Notes: generated from the letters alone by a model not told the origin. DNA of 64,000 bases from Methylomicrobium sp. wino1 (GCF_003932755.1 NZ_CP024202.1:2914001-2978000), one strand, 5' to 3'. Numbered from the stretch's first letter, positions 37,240 to 48,312 are shown. Program-made: numbers and translations.

Positions 37240-37284
37240 ACCGGATTGATAGATTAGGAACGAGCATGAAATAACTTCGACAAC

Positions 37285-37440
37285 TGTTAGAAGGGGGGGC
37301 GGCTCGATTGCCAAGGATGGCATGAATGCAGGTTTTGCATTACGCCATGGATGGCGTGTATTAGGGCAATGCAGGAGCAATTGCCGAGGAGCAAAAATCT
37401 GCCCTGCCGCCGACACCTGTCAAGCGAGCCACCGAACCGC
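37285..37440. repeat. Dispersed repeat G-like sequence after alr
   Basis: GGCGGCTCGATTGCCAAGG at the left and CCGACACCTGTCAAGCGAGCC at the right, with a small palindrome GCCATGGATGGC in the middle. The rest of the gap up to 37626 is AT-rich and holds repeated TTTAGTAC, but no gene. Confidence 0.55.
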
Positions 37441-37626
37441 CCCCAAGCCTACTATTTGTATAAGTTATTTTGTGCAAATTCTTTAGTACTTTAGTACAGT
37501 TAACAATTGCGCAAAACCGACTAGACTCTGTTCTAAGTTGAATACGTAGGTGTTTTTGACTAAAAAAATAATGGCGGCCGGGATTGGCCTTTTGAAAGTA
37601 GTTTAACTTAAACGGTCGGTAGCTTT

Positions 37627-38061
37627 ATGATTGATTTGCAAATAATTGATAATGACGAAGACATTCTGCGGTTTATCGACGATCCGAGCTTAAACATTCG
37701 AGTCGATCATGACGAAATAAAGGCCTTGATCGCGGTTGAAAGAGACAAGCCGCTTGTCGTTGTGCTTCGCTATGAACTTCGTGAACAGCAAACCGCCGAA
37801 TATATTGCGTTATTGAATGCGGCAAGTCCCGATAGCAAAATAATTTTGATCGCACCTGAATTGACCGATCGCGAAGTCATCGATTGTTTGGTATCGGGGG
37901 CTCAAGGTTATTTACAGTTTACCGATTTGGCAAGATTTTTTAATAAGGCGGTCAAGGTGATTCGGGAAGGAGAGGCTTGGGTATCCCGCCGAATTATCTC
38001 GTTGATGCTGGAAAAACTTCAAGGGCCTGCAACAAGGTGCAATTTGGGTAGTTTTACCTAA
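37627..38061 (+). CDS. Truncated NarL-type response regulator, pseudo-receiver without HTH
   Basis: 144 residues resembling the receiver and linker of NarL/LuxR-type response regulators: the N-terminal acidic LQIIDNDEDIL, the region KIILIAPELTDREVI, then GAQGYLQFTD and the linker VIREGEAWVSRRIISLMLEKL, which normally leads into the helix-turn-helix. The protein ends 15 residues later and the DNA-binding domain is missing. The phospho-accepting Asp is also missing (PLVVVLRYELREQ where PDVVLLD is expected). It is either a decaying gene or a pseudo-receiver that works by protein contact. No HTH is found in any frame just downstream. Confidence 0.7.
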   Translation: MIDLQIIDNDEDILRFIDDPSLNIRVDHDEIKALIAVERDKPLVVVLRYELREQQTAEYIALLNAASPDSKIILIAPELTDREVIDCLVSGAQGYLQFTDLARFFNKAVKVIREGEAWVSRRIISLMLEKLQGPATRCNLGSFT

Positions 38062-38203
38062 GTTTGGAAAGATTCAAAAATATCTTCATTGTGTGTATAT
38101 CTCCCTCTAGACATAAGTATCTAGGCTTCTTTTGCCAAAAACTGCAGGCGGTAGTTTTAAATTTATTCCTTTATTCTCGGATAAGGTATAGAAAGTTAGA
38201 TAT

Positions 38204-38890
38204 TCAATAGCTATAACTTTTTCCAATGCGTATTACACAGGCTTTAGCACAAAGGGCTAAAAATAATATAAGTAGCCAACGACTGCCTTCATCAAGAAAT
38301 CGGGACCATAAGTAACCAAGGGGTTGGGGCCGTTCAACACCGGTAGCGTGAGCAACAGTTTGAAAAATTTGCTCGAATTGAGCCGTTAGGTGGAAAGGAT
38401 AAGTCAAAAGCAGAAAAACCGCGATCAATAAAGTTGCGCTCGCGACAAGTAGCGCCCGCTCCCTAAAACGGCGGACCGGCCAAGCGCATAACAAACCAGT
38501 AAGTAGTGCTAGGGGTATTACAAGGTAAAGGTTGTCGATTGGCGCTATAAAATCGGACGGCGCTTTTATAGGAGGCATATCCCGGTAGAGGTGGGCAAAG
38601 AGCAAGCTGATATGGGATGAATCACCAAGCGGTTGCAGCGTGATCGTGTATTCGCTTTGAAACCGTTCGGCCAAAGGTATAAAAAAGGACAATATCAATT
38701 CGAATGCCGTCTGCCCATGGCGAGCGAGCACGAAAACGACGAATAGCCAAATCGGAAGCAATCGAGCTAAAAACCCGAAAACAGAGCGCTTATCGAGCCC
38801 TGCCAGCGGCTTTCCGTAAAACCACAGCAACCCGGATAAAACCAGCCATATAGAGGCCATGCGCAATAGCGTTGTCGAATCAAAGTTCAT
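38204..38890 (-). CDS. Exosortase H-associated membrane protein
   Basis: About 228 residues from the ATG at 38890. This start overlaps the exosortase stop by eleven bases; a non-ATG start further up is less likely. It has several membrane helices (about residues 10-25, 40-60, 120-145, 160-180 and 205-225) and a periplasmic region near HISLLFAHLYRDMPP. I know of membrane proteins encoded directly after exosortase H; the position and topology fit, but the sequence itself has no catalytic motif. Probably a partner of the exosortase in membrane processing or transport of the sorted proteins. Confidence 0.75.
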   Translation of the reverse strand: MNFDSTTLLRMASIWLVLSGLLWFYGKPLAGLDKRSVFGFLARLLPIWLFVVFVLARHGQTAFELILSFFIPLAERFQSEYTITLQPLGDSSHISLLFAHLYRDMPPIKAPSDFIAPIDNLYLVIPLALLTGLLCAWPVRRFRERALLVASATLLIAVFLLLTYPFHLTAQFEQIFQTVAHATGVERPQPLGYLWSRFLDEGSRWLLILFLALCAKACVIRIGKSYSY

Positions 38891-39416
38891 GAGAAGCAGG
38901 CTTTCGGTCTTGAAACGCCCACCCGGCAAAGAATACCCCGTAAGCTCCGAGACTCAGATAGGGGGCAAAATAATAATGCACGAAGTCAAACCAAGTAGGG
39001 CAATGAATCAACACAAAAAACAACGTAACGATTCGTAGCAGATTGAGACATACTACCAATAGAAAGGCGCCGGCCATACCGAATAATTTGGCCCGAATCG
39101 TCGCTTTAAAGACAGCCATGGCAGCGGCCAACAAAATAAAAGAGTAAGATCCATCGCAGGTGCGGACCATCTCTAAGTTACCCTCAGCCGACAGAATTTT
39201 ATTTTGTACCGCCCAAACATTATGGTCCGGCGTAATCCAATGGATTAAGCCGACACAAAAGGAAACGAACGGCTCGTACAGCCAACGGTTAAGGGTAGCG
39301 TCCGGCAACGCGCTATAGAGAATGTCGAACAGCACATAGACCAGCAAAAAGACCAAAGGCAAGCCTAGACTGAAGATAATGCGGCGTCTATCGACACTCT
39401 GCTTGCTTAAAAACAA
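38880..39416 (-). CDS. xrtH: Exosortase H (XrtH)
   Basis: 178 residues, all membrane helices and short loops. The transpeptidase-like triad is Cys87 in MVRTCDGSYSF, Arg128 in LNLLRIVTLFF and His147 in FDFVHYYFAPYL, the pattern of exosortases and the archaeosortases. Exosortases recognise C-terminal sorting signals (a short motif, a membrane helix and a basic tail) on secreted proteins. XrtH is the small type associated with IPTL/WG-CTERM signals. The start is TTG at 39416, six bases after AGGGGG, with no other usable start. The gene nearby with a matching C-terminus is broken (40442-41798). Confidence 0.88.
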   Translation of the reverse strand: MFLSKQSVDRRRIIFSLGLPLVFLLVYVLFDILYSALPDATLNRWLYEPFVSFCVGLIHWITPDHNVWAVQNKILSAEGNLEMVRTCDGSYSFILLAAAMAVFKATIRAKLFGMAGAFLLVVCLNLLRIVTLFFVLIHCPTWFDFVHYYFAPYLSLGAYGVFFAGWAFQDRKPASHEL

Positions 39417-39696
39417 TACTATCCCCCTCTATCGATCAAATGAACCAATGAATAAGTAAGCCCGTTAGGAAAGACTATCATAAGTCGCAAAACAAGCCCA
39501 AAATAATCTGGATATGTTAGTGCATTGTCGCAATTATGGCGGGACGATGCCGATAATTTTACATCGGTGAATTGTGTAATTTTCGTGTTGAAAATTCGGG
39601 ATAAAACTATCCTCTTTTTCAGCAAGAAGTGTAAGGTCAAGTATAAAGCCGCCGGACTATGGTGTGCCGAAAATCGCTGTGTAATGTACACACATA

Positions 39697-40309
39697 AGCT
39701 GTCGAAATTTACCTAATTTCAAGTTAAAAAAGCGACTACCTTATGGATTTTAAGAAAATAACCGTCGATTTATATTCTATCTTCATCAACAATTTCCAAG
39801 ATAGTTTGAGCGCCGTAGGGTGCGCATCGTGCACCTTTCCACGGTGACGAACCGACGAGAGGCCCCGACCCAGGTGCGCGATGCACACCCTACACCTGGC
39901 GTTTAATAACCTATGATCACCAACAAATCACAAATTATTTCCTGATTAGCAAGATGCTTCAGCTTGCCGAAGCCAAGTGTCCGAACGGGGGCCATTCCCA
40001 GCCGCAGCCACTTCTGCGGGACGGGCCCTCTGTGGGAGCGACGCCTTCGTCGCGATTTCGGAGCCTTTGCGGCTTGGCAGCTAATGACTTTCATCGAGGC
40101 CTTGGCGCTTTCGGCTTCGACGATCGCGATCTGGGGATCGCTCCCACAGGATAAAAATTCCCTTCTGCAGGACGGGGTTGCAAACCCCGTCCTGCTAAGG
40201 ATACTCTGGCTTTTTGCGCTTTAGCTGAAGAAACTTGCTAATCAGGAGTTATTTTGAGATTAACAAGCGGGAACACAGAAATTAGCTACAATGGCTTTTT
40301 TCGACAGCC
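39697..40309. mobile_element. MITE-like element A, copy 2, with a nested insertion
   Basis: Same ends as copy 1 (AGCTGTCGAAATTTACC at 39697, TTTTTCGACAGCC ending 40309) and again flanked by TA (39695-39696, 40310-40311). The internal palindrome is conserved. It is about 300 bases longer because another element (39941-40248) sits in it. It lies between exosortase H and the decayed sorting-signal gene. Confidence 0.85.
39941..40248. mobile_element. Nested inverted-repeat element inside element A
   Basis: Perfect 13-base inverted ends CCTGATTAGCAAG (39941-39953) and CTTGCTAATCAGG (40234-40246), with TTATTT on both sides as a probable target duplication. It carries a GTGGGAGCGAC-type palindrome (about 40031-40150) also seen at 24655-24735. 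No coding capacity. Confidence 0.75.
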
Positions 40310-40441
40310 TACTACACACGACCGCCGATAATGGTCAAACAGGAAATAATCCCATGAATTTTTTTGTTAGAAATTATTGAGCCGGACTTATTTTTGTGAT
40401 AAGTTCCTCAATCATTAAAAATCCTGCAACAAGGAGGTTAT

Positions 40442-41798
40442 ATGCGATGCTTTTCGCCGGTTCTTCTTTTTCTTCTGACATTTTCGCCACTGAACTACGC
40501 CGCAACTACTGCGCAGCTTGAAACAGCGCGCGACAAAGCGCTGGCTTATTTAATTTTGCAACAAAACGGCGACGGGAGCTTCGGCAAGCAAACCGAATTG
40601 CGAGTACGCACCACTTCGGAAGCGTTGCAAACGCTGGCCCGTTACGGCATGGCGCAAAGTCATGCAGCGAAGGCAGCGAAAAGCTGGCTGGTCAATCGTT
40701 CCGTGCAAAGCATCGACAGCTTGGCGCATAGTATCAAGGCTTTGGTCTCGGTAGGAGCTAGCCCTTCGTAGGCGATCGAGCAACTATTGTCACTGCGTAA
40801 CACCGCCTTACACAAATGCTGGGGCCCTATAAAAATTACCATGTCAGTTCTATCGACACGGCCTTGGCTTCCGAAGCCTTGGCGGCCGCGAACCGTAACT
40901 ACGACAGTTCCTTAAATAGCTTGCAATGTTTGTGGACTAATAACAGTACCTCCGTTCATCGGGAAGTCTACTAGCCACCTCGCAAAGCTTAATGGCTTTT
41001 AGCCGCTATCGCAACAATCACTCCTTAGACACCCATATCAATAACAGCCTCAACTGGCTGCAAGCCAGACAAAAACCTGACGGCGGTTTCGCCGAAGACA
41101 GCAATGCGCAAGCCGGTCGTGTCTTTGAGACGGCGCAAGTGGTGAAAGCGCTCATGCTGGCGCAAAGCGCCGGTAACCCTACCGCACAAAACAGCACGTT
41201 TCAAAATGTACTGAATAACGCCCTCGATTTTCTCTTGGCTCGTCAACAAAGCGGCGGAAACTGGCAAGACGGACTTCTACCGACTTTGCTCGCAGCACAG
41301 ATCGCGCCGCAAAGTCAGCTTCCGGACACCGACGGCGACGGCATTCCCGACAGCGTCGAGATCGAACTCGGCAGCAATCCCGCTATTGCCGACAGCAGCC
41401 AATTCGCGGTCGGTAACGGCGAAGCACTGCCCGGGGCCAGCACCGCAATAGTCGCCGGTGGTGCCATGGTCCAACAAGCCTTCGAGACCGATTTGGCGGC
41501 CTCCTGCGGCAATGGAAACTACGCTTGGTCGCTGGTATCCGGCAGCCTCCCCGAAGGCATGACACTGAATACGGCAACCGGCCGGCTAAGCGGTACCCCG
41601 ACGCAAGTCGGACAATTCAACTTTGTTTACCGGGCAGCCGATAGCGAGGGCTGGAGCGAAGACGTGTTGATGCAAATCGCAATCGAAGCGCCGCCGCCGG
41701 TACAAGTTCCGTTCATGCCGGAATGGATGTTGGCGGTCTTAGCCTTCCTCTTGTTTCTGATCGGACAATTCTACCGTCAACGCCCCACCACACGATAA
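40442..41798 (+). pseudogene. Decayed secreted repeat protein with IPTL/PEW-CTERM-like sorting signal
   Basis: One original gene now split over three frames. The first part (40442-40771) has a signal peptide (FSPVLLFLLTFSPLNYAA) and a prenyltransferase-like helical repeat (LAYLILQQNGDGSFG). It ends at TAG 40769-40771 where QAIEQLL would continue. Coding resumes in frame +1 near 40822 (PYKNYHVSSIDTALASEAL) and again in a third frame from about 40960 (LLATSQSLMAFSRY). The last part has more repeats (LNWLQARQKPDGGF), a calcium-type DTDGDGIPDSVE segment, an Ig-like domain, and a C-terminus VPFMPEW-membrane helix-QRPTTR resembling exosortase H substrates. The fragments are too consistent with one protein to be separate genes. 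Confidence 0.88.
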
Positions 41799-41817
41799 AT
41801 TCAGACAGGGAAAGCAC

Positions 41818-44800
41818 ATGAACTTACAAAACTTTCGGACCGCTATATTCTTAAACCTCGGAATCTGCCTGTTATTTTTCTTAATAAGCGGTGCAGCGCA
41901 GGCAGAGCGAAAAACCGCAAGACTGACCGAAGAGCCGGCGATAAAACGCTTGGTGGAAACCATGACCGGCGAGGAAGGAAGCCGTCTGTACAAACGCCTG
42001 AGCAACCTGCTCACGAACACCCGGCAAGCGCTCAAGCGAACGGAGCGCCCCCAACCGGGGCAGCAGGGCCAACGCGCCGTCAGGTCGCAACAATCCGCTG
42101 AGCGAACGGAAGAAGCGGCGGAATACGCGATGCTGCGTGCGCAAATGGCGGCTTTGCGCAGCGAATACGAGGCCGATTCGGCCCGCCTCCGGCAAATGCT
42201 CGCTGTTTCCGGATTAAGCCCGCAACTGGATGCCTTCGACCTGCGCGCGCGGCAAATCGAAGATCGCTTCGAACAAACCGACCGGGAGCTCGCGCATCTG
42301 GAAACCGGCAACCCGGACCGGCAGGCGAAAGCTCGGCAGCGTTTGGAAGCCTTACTCGAAAAAGCATTGCGTACAAAACCTGCGGAAACGCTGGGCGACC
42401 GGACGCAGCCCACCTTCACGGCCGATCCGCTGCCGGAATTCATGCCGGAATTGAGTATCGAACCGGCCGATATAGACCGCTTGCCCGCCTACCTGAGCCA
42501 TCGGCGAATGACCCCGGACGAACAAAACCCGCCCGTGTGGGGCGAACGGCTCGCCCGCGCATTGATCCCGAGCGCCCATGCCGCGCCCGGCGATCTTCCA
42601 CAGGAAGCAGCAAGCTGCAACTACACGGCGGCCGACTTGGCCGAAGACGGCATAGATGTCGTCCTGACCGACGAAATCCGGGCGCTGGCCAAACAATTGA
42701 AATACTCGCCGGCGCGCATCTTCCGCTATGTCAGCGAAGAAATCGAATTCGAGCCTTATTACGGCGCTTTGAAAGGCGCGCATGGCACCTTGCACAGCGC
42801 CAAGGGCGGCTCGACCGACTAGGCCTCGTTATTGATCGCTTTACTGCGCGCGTCGAATATACCGGCCCGTTATGTCAAGGGCATTGCTGAATGTAAGAAC
42901 GAAGCCGGCCAGCAGCAAATCAATCAAGGCGCGCTCTGGCTGGGAACGAAGACCAATGTTGCAGCACGGAATCGTTTGTGGGCAGGACAATATGCGGCAA
43001 GTGGATCCGCCACATCATTGGCATGGATACAAACCTGGGTCGAAGCGTGTATCCCCTATACCGATTACCGGGGTATCGGTACCGACGGCCACGGCTACCA
43101 TTGGATCCCGCTGGACCCGAGCATCGAAGACCGGGATTACCAAGACGGTATCGAATTCAATACCGCCTTCGATTACGACGGCTATCTGGCCGAGCGCAGC
43201 CACGTATTGCCGCAGGAGCATTATCAGCAACAAATCCGGCAAACCTTACCGAACAGCCAAGAGCTAGCAGGCGTGCCTTATACCGGTTCAAAAAAGCGTT
43301 TAAATTTCGACGTATTGCCGACAACGCTGCCGTATTTGACCAGCTTCAATCCAATTTATTTCTGGACCAATACCGGTAGTCCGGAAACCGCCGTGCTGCC
43401 CGAAAATCACCGTTATCGCTTGAAAATCAAGGCCGATAAACAAGATGATACCCAGATATTGGCGGAACAAACGCTTCTGATGAGCCAAACCTTGTTGAAG
43501 CGGTTGACCTTGTCTTTCAAGGGCGCGACCCCGTCTGATCAAGATGCCCTGGATCTATGGCGTCTCGACGGCAATCTCGACAGCGCACTGCCGTGCAGCA
43601 CAATACAAGTCATGCCTAGTTTGAAACAAGAAGGGCAGGAAATCGCATCAAGTATCGGCGCAGTCGATCTCTGTGCCGAACAAAGCAAGCTGGAAATCAC
43701 GCTAAGTCTGCCGGAATTATCAACACCGACCGTCAATTCGATCACCTTTGGAAACATCAAGGCAGCAGATCTTCAAGCGATTCAAGCCTACGGCTTTCAA
43801 GCGAGCGACCGGCTGCTTGAGGAACGGGCCGCGCAACTGCTGCAAACGCTGCAAAACACCGCCAATCCCAATACCGATAACGATGCCACCGAGGGCGAAT
43901 ACCTGCATATCGTCGGCCTTCAGTATCATCGCCAGATCAGCGAAGCGGGACGCAGCATCGGACAACTGCGCGGCATGACAGGCGACAGCGGACATCACCT
44001 AGGCGTCACCTCGACGCAGATGAAAGTCGAATATTTATTCGATCTACCCTTTGCGGTGCATCGCGAAGGCATGCTGGTCGACATGCCGGGTGGACACTCC
44101 CGGTCGACGGACATTGTTACCGGCAATGTCAATTGGGACGAATTCTTGCTATCCGGCTATGCCGGGTCCGCCTACGAATCCTATATTTGGCAAGAGAACG
44201 CGGCCCTCAATGCGATCTCGACGGTGCGCGGACTGCATTCGCTAACGAGCACGGCATCGAAGTATTGACTTTAACCAGTGCCAATTGGTCCGCGCAAAGC
44301 CCCAAACTGACCGGCAACAGTAATAGCGCTCTCAATTACAGTACCCAACAGCGAAATCAGATCAAAGAAAACTACATCGACAAAGGCTATACCGTCAAAA
44401 TTCCTCGTAGTTTAATCGACTATGATAACTGGAAAGGCGCTGTTTTTGTTGCCGAATGCAATAAATGCGATATTACCAAACCGATAAATCAGAGAACCTT
44501 AGGAGCTACCTACGCCATCAGCGGAGGATACGCCGGCGGCTATACCGTCCGCCCCAGCCAACCCACCGTCCACTACAACGCCAATCTCAACAGCGGCTAT
44601 CTCAGCTCGGCAATCACGCCCAGTCTAGTAAACACCCAAATCGCCGACCAAGGCATCCCGCAAAACTCCACGACGGCGGCGGCCGGATTCAACTGGAACC
44701 AAGTCTACGCTGGCGATCCGGTCAACCTGGTCACCGGTAATTTCTATCACAACGAACGGGATATTCATATTCCGGGCCGGGGCGGCTTGGACCTGGTCTT

Positions 44801-44906
44801 CGAGCGCAGTTACAACTCCCATAATCCCAAGGACGGTCCGCTCGGTTTCGGCTAGACACACAGTTTCAACCAGTATCTTACCTTCTATGGCGTCGAAGGG
44901 CGCTAA
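41818..44906 (+). pseudogene. Decayed transglutaminase-like / RHS-repeat protein
   Basis: One broken gene. It has a signal peptide (FLNLGICLLFFLISGAAQA) and a coiled region. A bacterial transglutaminase-like domain follows (FRYVSEEIEFEPYYGALKGA, then ASLLIALLRASNIPARYVKG, VEACIPYTDYRG and HWIPLDPS). The frame is interrupted by TAG at 42820-42822 in place of a sense codon. A one-base loss near 44237 (QF becomes a frameshift) shifts the frame to reach ANEHGIEVLTL. Next is a typical RHS start (GDPVNLVTGNFYHNERD, FERSYNSHN), stopped by TAG at 44853-44855 where GFGW is expected. The frame ends soon after THSFNQYLTFYGVEGR, so the RHS core is missing. RHS proteins are usually large secreted or toxin-bearing proteins. 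No toxin part is left. Confidence 0.87.
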
Positions 44907-45007
44907 GTCATAATCTCCTGAAATAATACGGTTAAGTCTCCCATTTTGCAAAAGCTATCAAGAACAACATCTGAAAATCGGTCATACGCTTGTACGCTTG
45001 TTAGCAA

Positions 45008-45772
45008 CTAGCAAAGATTATGATTAATCAATTTTCCGCAAGTAGGGCAGTTCGGGTTTTTTCTTAATTTCATGCTGTTCCATTCCATCGTTAAACCATC
45101 TAGTAATAATAATCGCCCGGTTAGCGTTTCGCCGGCGCCGGTAATTAACTTAATTGCCTCAAGTGCTTGAATGCAGCCAATAATGCCGGTAATTGGCGCA
45201 ATAACGCCGTTGGTTGCGCAATTCTGCATCTCTTCCCCCGTGTCCGAGTACAAACAATTATAACACGGACTGTCATGTAATCCCGGTGTAAAAACCGACA
45301 CTTGGCCTTCAAATCTTATCGCGGCTCCGGATACCAATGGTGTTTGGTGTTTGACGCAGGCACTGTTAATCGCGAATCGCGTCGAAAAGTTATCGCTACA
45401 ATCGAGGACGATATCGGCTTTTTCTACGGTTTTATCGAGTGCGATTCCGGTCAAGCGTTGCTTGAAAATATTAACCTGAGTATCCGGGTTTAATTTTTTT
45501 AAGGTCTTTTGGGTTGAAATTACTTTGTCCGTCCCAATATCGTCGGTGTAGTGAGCGATTTGTCGCTGTAGGTTCGAAAGGTCGACTGTGTCGTCATCGT
45601 AAATAGTGATTTGTCCGACACCGGCTGCCGCGAGATAGATCGAAGCAGGTGAGCCAAGGCCTCCCGCACCGACGATCAAGACGTGTGCGCCAAGCAGTTG
45701 TTGCTGGCCTTCGATATCGATTTGCGGCAGCATGATTTGCCGGCTGTAGCGTAATAGTTGGTCGTCGTTCAT
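45008..45772 (-). CDS. moeB: HesA/MoeB/ThiF family adenylyltransferase
   Basis: 254 residues, E1-like enzyme. The ATP-binding GAGGLGSP (residues 36-43) and the RQIAHYTDDIG region are followed by the zinc cysteines in CYNC and CPTC. It activates the C-terminal glycine of a ubiquitin-like sulfur carrier (MoaD or ThiS) by adenylation. The overall length and the lack of a rhodanese domain fit MoeB; ThiF cannot be excluded. Its start is 135 bases from the divergent groES gene. Confidence 0.9.
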   Translation of the reverse strand: MNDDQLLRYSRQIMLPQIDIEGQQQLLGAHVLIVGAGGLGSPASIYLAAAGVGQITIYDDDTVDLSNLQRQIAHYTDDIGTDKVISTQKTLKKLNPDTQVNIFKQRLTGIALDKTVEKADIVLDCSDNFSTRFAINSACVKHQTPLVSGAAIRFEGQVSVFTPGLHDSPCYNCLYSDTGEEMQNCATNGVIAPITGIIGCIQALEAIKLITGAGETLTGRLLLLDGLTMEWNSMKLRKNPNCPTCGKLINHNLC

Positions 45773-45818
45773 ATTTTGAGGATAAATATCAATTTAGGTG
45801 CGAATGATGCCAAAGAAC

Positions 45819-45846
45819 TTGACAGACTGCAAAAGCTGATTATTAT
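45819..45846 (+). promoter_or_regulatory. Sigma-70-type promoter of groES-groEL
   Basis: TTGACA at 45819-45824 and TATTAT at 45841-45846, separated by 16 bases, 60 bases before groES. It overlaps the CIRCE operator, so HrcA binding should block the polymerase. Confidence 0.75.
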
Positions 45847-45872
45847 TAGCACTCATTACTAGCGAGTGCTAA
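45846..45872 (+). promoter_or_regulatory. CIRCE operator (HrcA site)
   Basis: TTAGCACTC, nine bases, GAGTGCTAA: an exact match to the CIRCE consensus, at 45846-45854 and 45864-45872. It lies over the -10 region/start of the groES promoter. HrcA with GroEL would repress the operon until heat or protein damage occupies GroEL. hrcA is not in the window. Confidence 0.96.
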
Positions 45873-45907
45873 TAATCCACTTTATTGTTTATATCGATTA
45901 GGAGATA

Positions 45908-46198
45908 TTGATGAAAATACGCCCTTTACACGACAGAGTTATTATCAAACGTGTTGAAGAAGAAACCAAAACCGCCGGCGGTATCGTACTGCCTGGTTCT
46001 GCCGCCGAAAAACCGAGTCAAGGTGAAGTTTTAGCGGTCGGAAGCGGTAAAGCGCTCGATAACGGTGAAGTTCGCGCGTTAGAAGTTAAAGTCGGCGATA
46101 AAGTGTTATTTGGTAAATATTCAGGTAGCGAAGTCAAAATCGACGGTGAAGAAGTCGTTGTGATGCGCGAAGAAGACATCATGGCTGTTCTGAGCTAA
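45908..46198 (+). CDS. groES: Co-chaperonin GroES
   Basis: 96 residues, the GroES lid of the chaperonin ([18 protein letters not shown] at the start; the mobile loop around [11 protein letters not shown]; end [13 protein letters not shown]). With GroEL it folds proteins in the cytoplasm. It is the first gene of groES-groEL, 56 bases before groEL, and is preceded by a promoter with a CIRCE operator. ATG 45908 has TAGGAG upstream. Confidence 0.98.
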   Translation: MMKIRPLHDRVIIKRVEEETKTAGGIVLPGSAAEKPSQGEVLAVGSGKALDNGEVRALEVKVGDKVLFGKYSGSEVKIDGEEVVVMREEDIMAVLS

Positions 46199-46233
46199 CG
46201 GTCTCTTTTTAACTGATTAGTATTTAACATTAA

Positions 46234-47913
<1,680 letters not shown>

Positions 47914-47940
47914 TTGCCGTTCGAGCTCATCGCTTGACGC

Positions 47941-47978
47941 AAAGCCCCGGCCGAGTCATTTCGTCCGGGGCTTTTTTA
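47941..47978 (+). terminator. Terminator after groEL
   Basis: Stem AAGCCCCGG (47942-47950) with CCGGGGCTT (47965-47973), then a run of T. A strong intrinsic terminator 28 bases after the groEL stop. Confidence 0.9.
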
Positions 47979-48000
47979 TGGGTTGAAAAAAGGGAGCGTG

Positions 48001-48255
48001 ATGAAGATTGAACCAATAGCTTGCGAGCTTCACGACTACATAGAAATCGCCTGTATGTACGGTTACCTCGTCAAATTGACACTGACGGAACATCGAAGTT
48101 TCGAAGGCAAAGCGATCGACGTTGTGACAGATCAGGATAAATGTGAATTTCTGGTGATCGATAATGGGGAAAGGCAAAAAGTTGAATTGTCTGAAATTGT
48201 TGAAATGGAAACGCGGACCCTGGGGGCGAAGTTTCAAAATATTCGTTTCAAATGA
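48001..48255 (+). CDS. rof: Rho-binding antiterminator (Rof/YaeO family)
   Basis: 84 residues. The start is the ATG at 48001 with AAGGGAG upstream, rather than the TTG at 47983. The family features are the acidic DYIEIACMYGYLVKLTL, the EGKAIDVVTDQDKCEFLVI core and the hydrophobic end GAKFQNIRF. Rof binds Rho and inhibits Rho-dependent termination. It follows groEL after a terminator, so probably has its own promoter in the 20-base gap or reads through. A GC-rich hairpin lies after its stop (48276-48301). Confidence 0.85.
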   Translation: MKIEPIACELHDYIEIACMYGYLVKLTLTEHRSFEGKAIDVVTDQDKCEFLVIDNGERQKVELSEIVEMETRTLGAKFQNIRFK

Positions 48256-48275
48256 AAACCTATTGATGAGCGGAA

Positions 48276-48301
48276 GGCCCCGGTTAATTTAAATCGGGGC
48301 C
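48276..48301 (+). terminator. GC-rich hairpin after rof
   Basis: Stem GGCCCCG (48276-48282) with CGGGGCC (48295-48301), without a T-run on the plus strand, so a weak or bidirectional terminator between two convergent genes. Confidence 0.55.
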
Positions 48302-48312
48302 TAGTCATGGGC

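Noticed and set aside
39419-39691. A 90-codon minus-strand frame upstream of exosortase H.
   Set aside because: Opposed by an overlapping frame, no ribosome site, no recognisable motif; more likely the exosortase promoter region.
40442-44906. Programmed amber readthrough to join the fragments.
   Set aside because: At least three frameshifts are also needed, so ordinary gene decay is the simpler reading.
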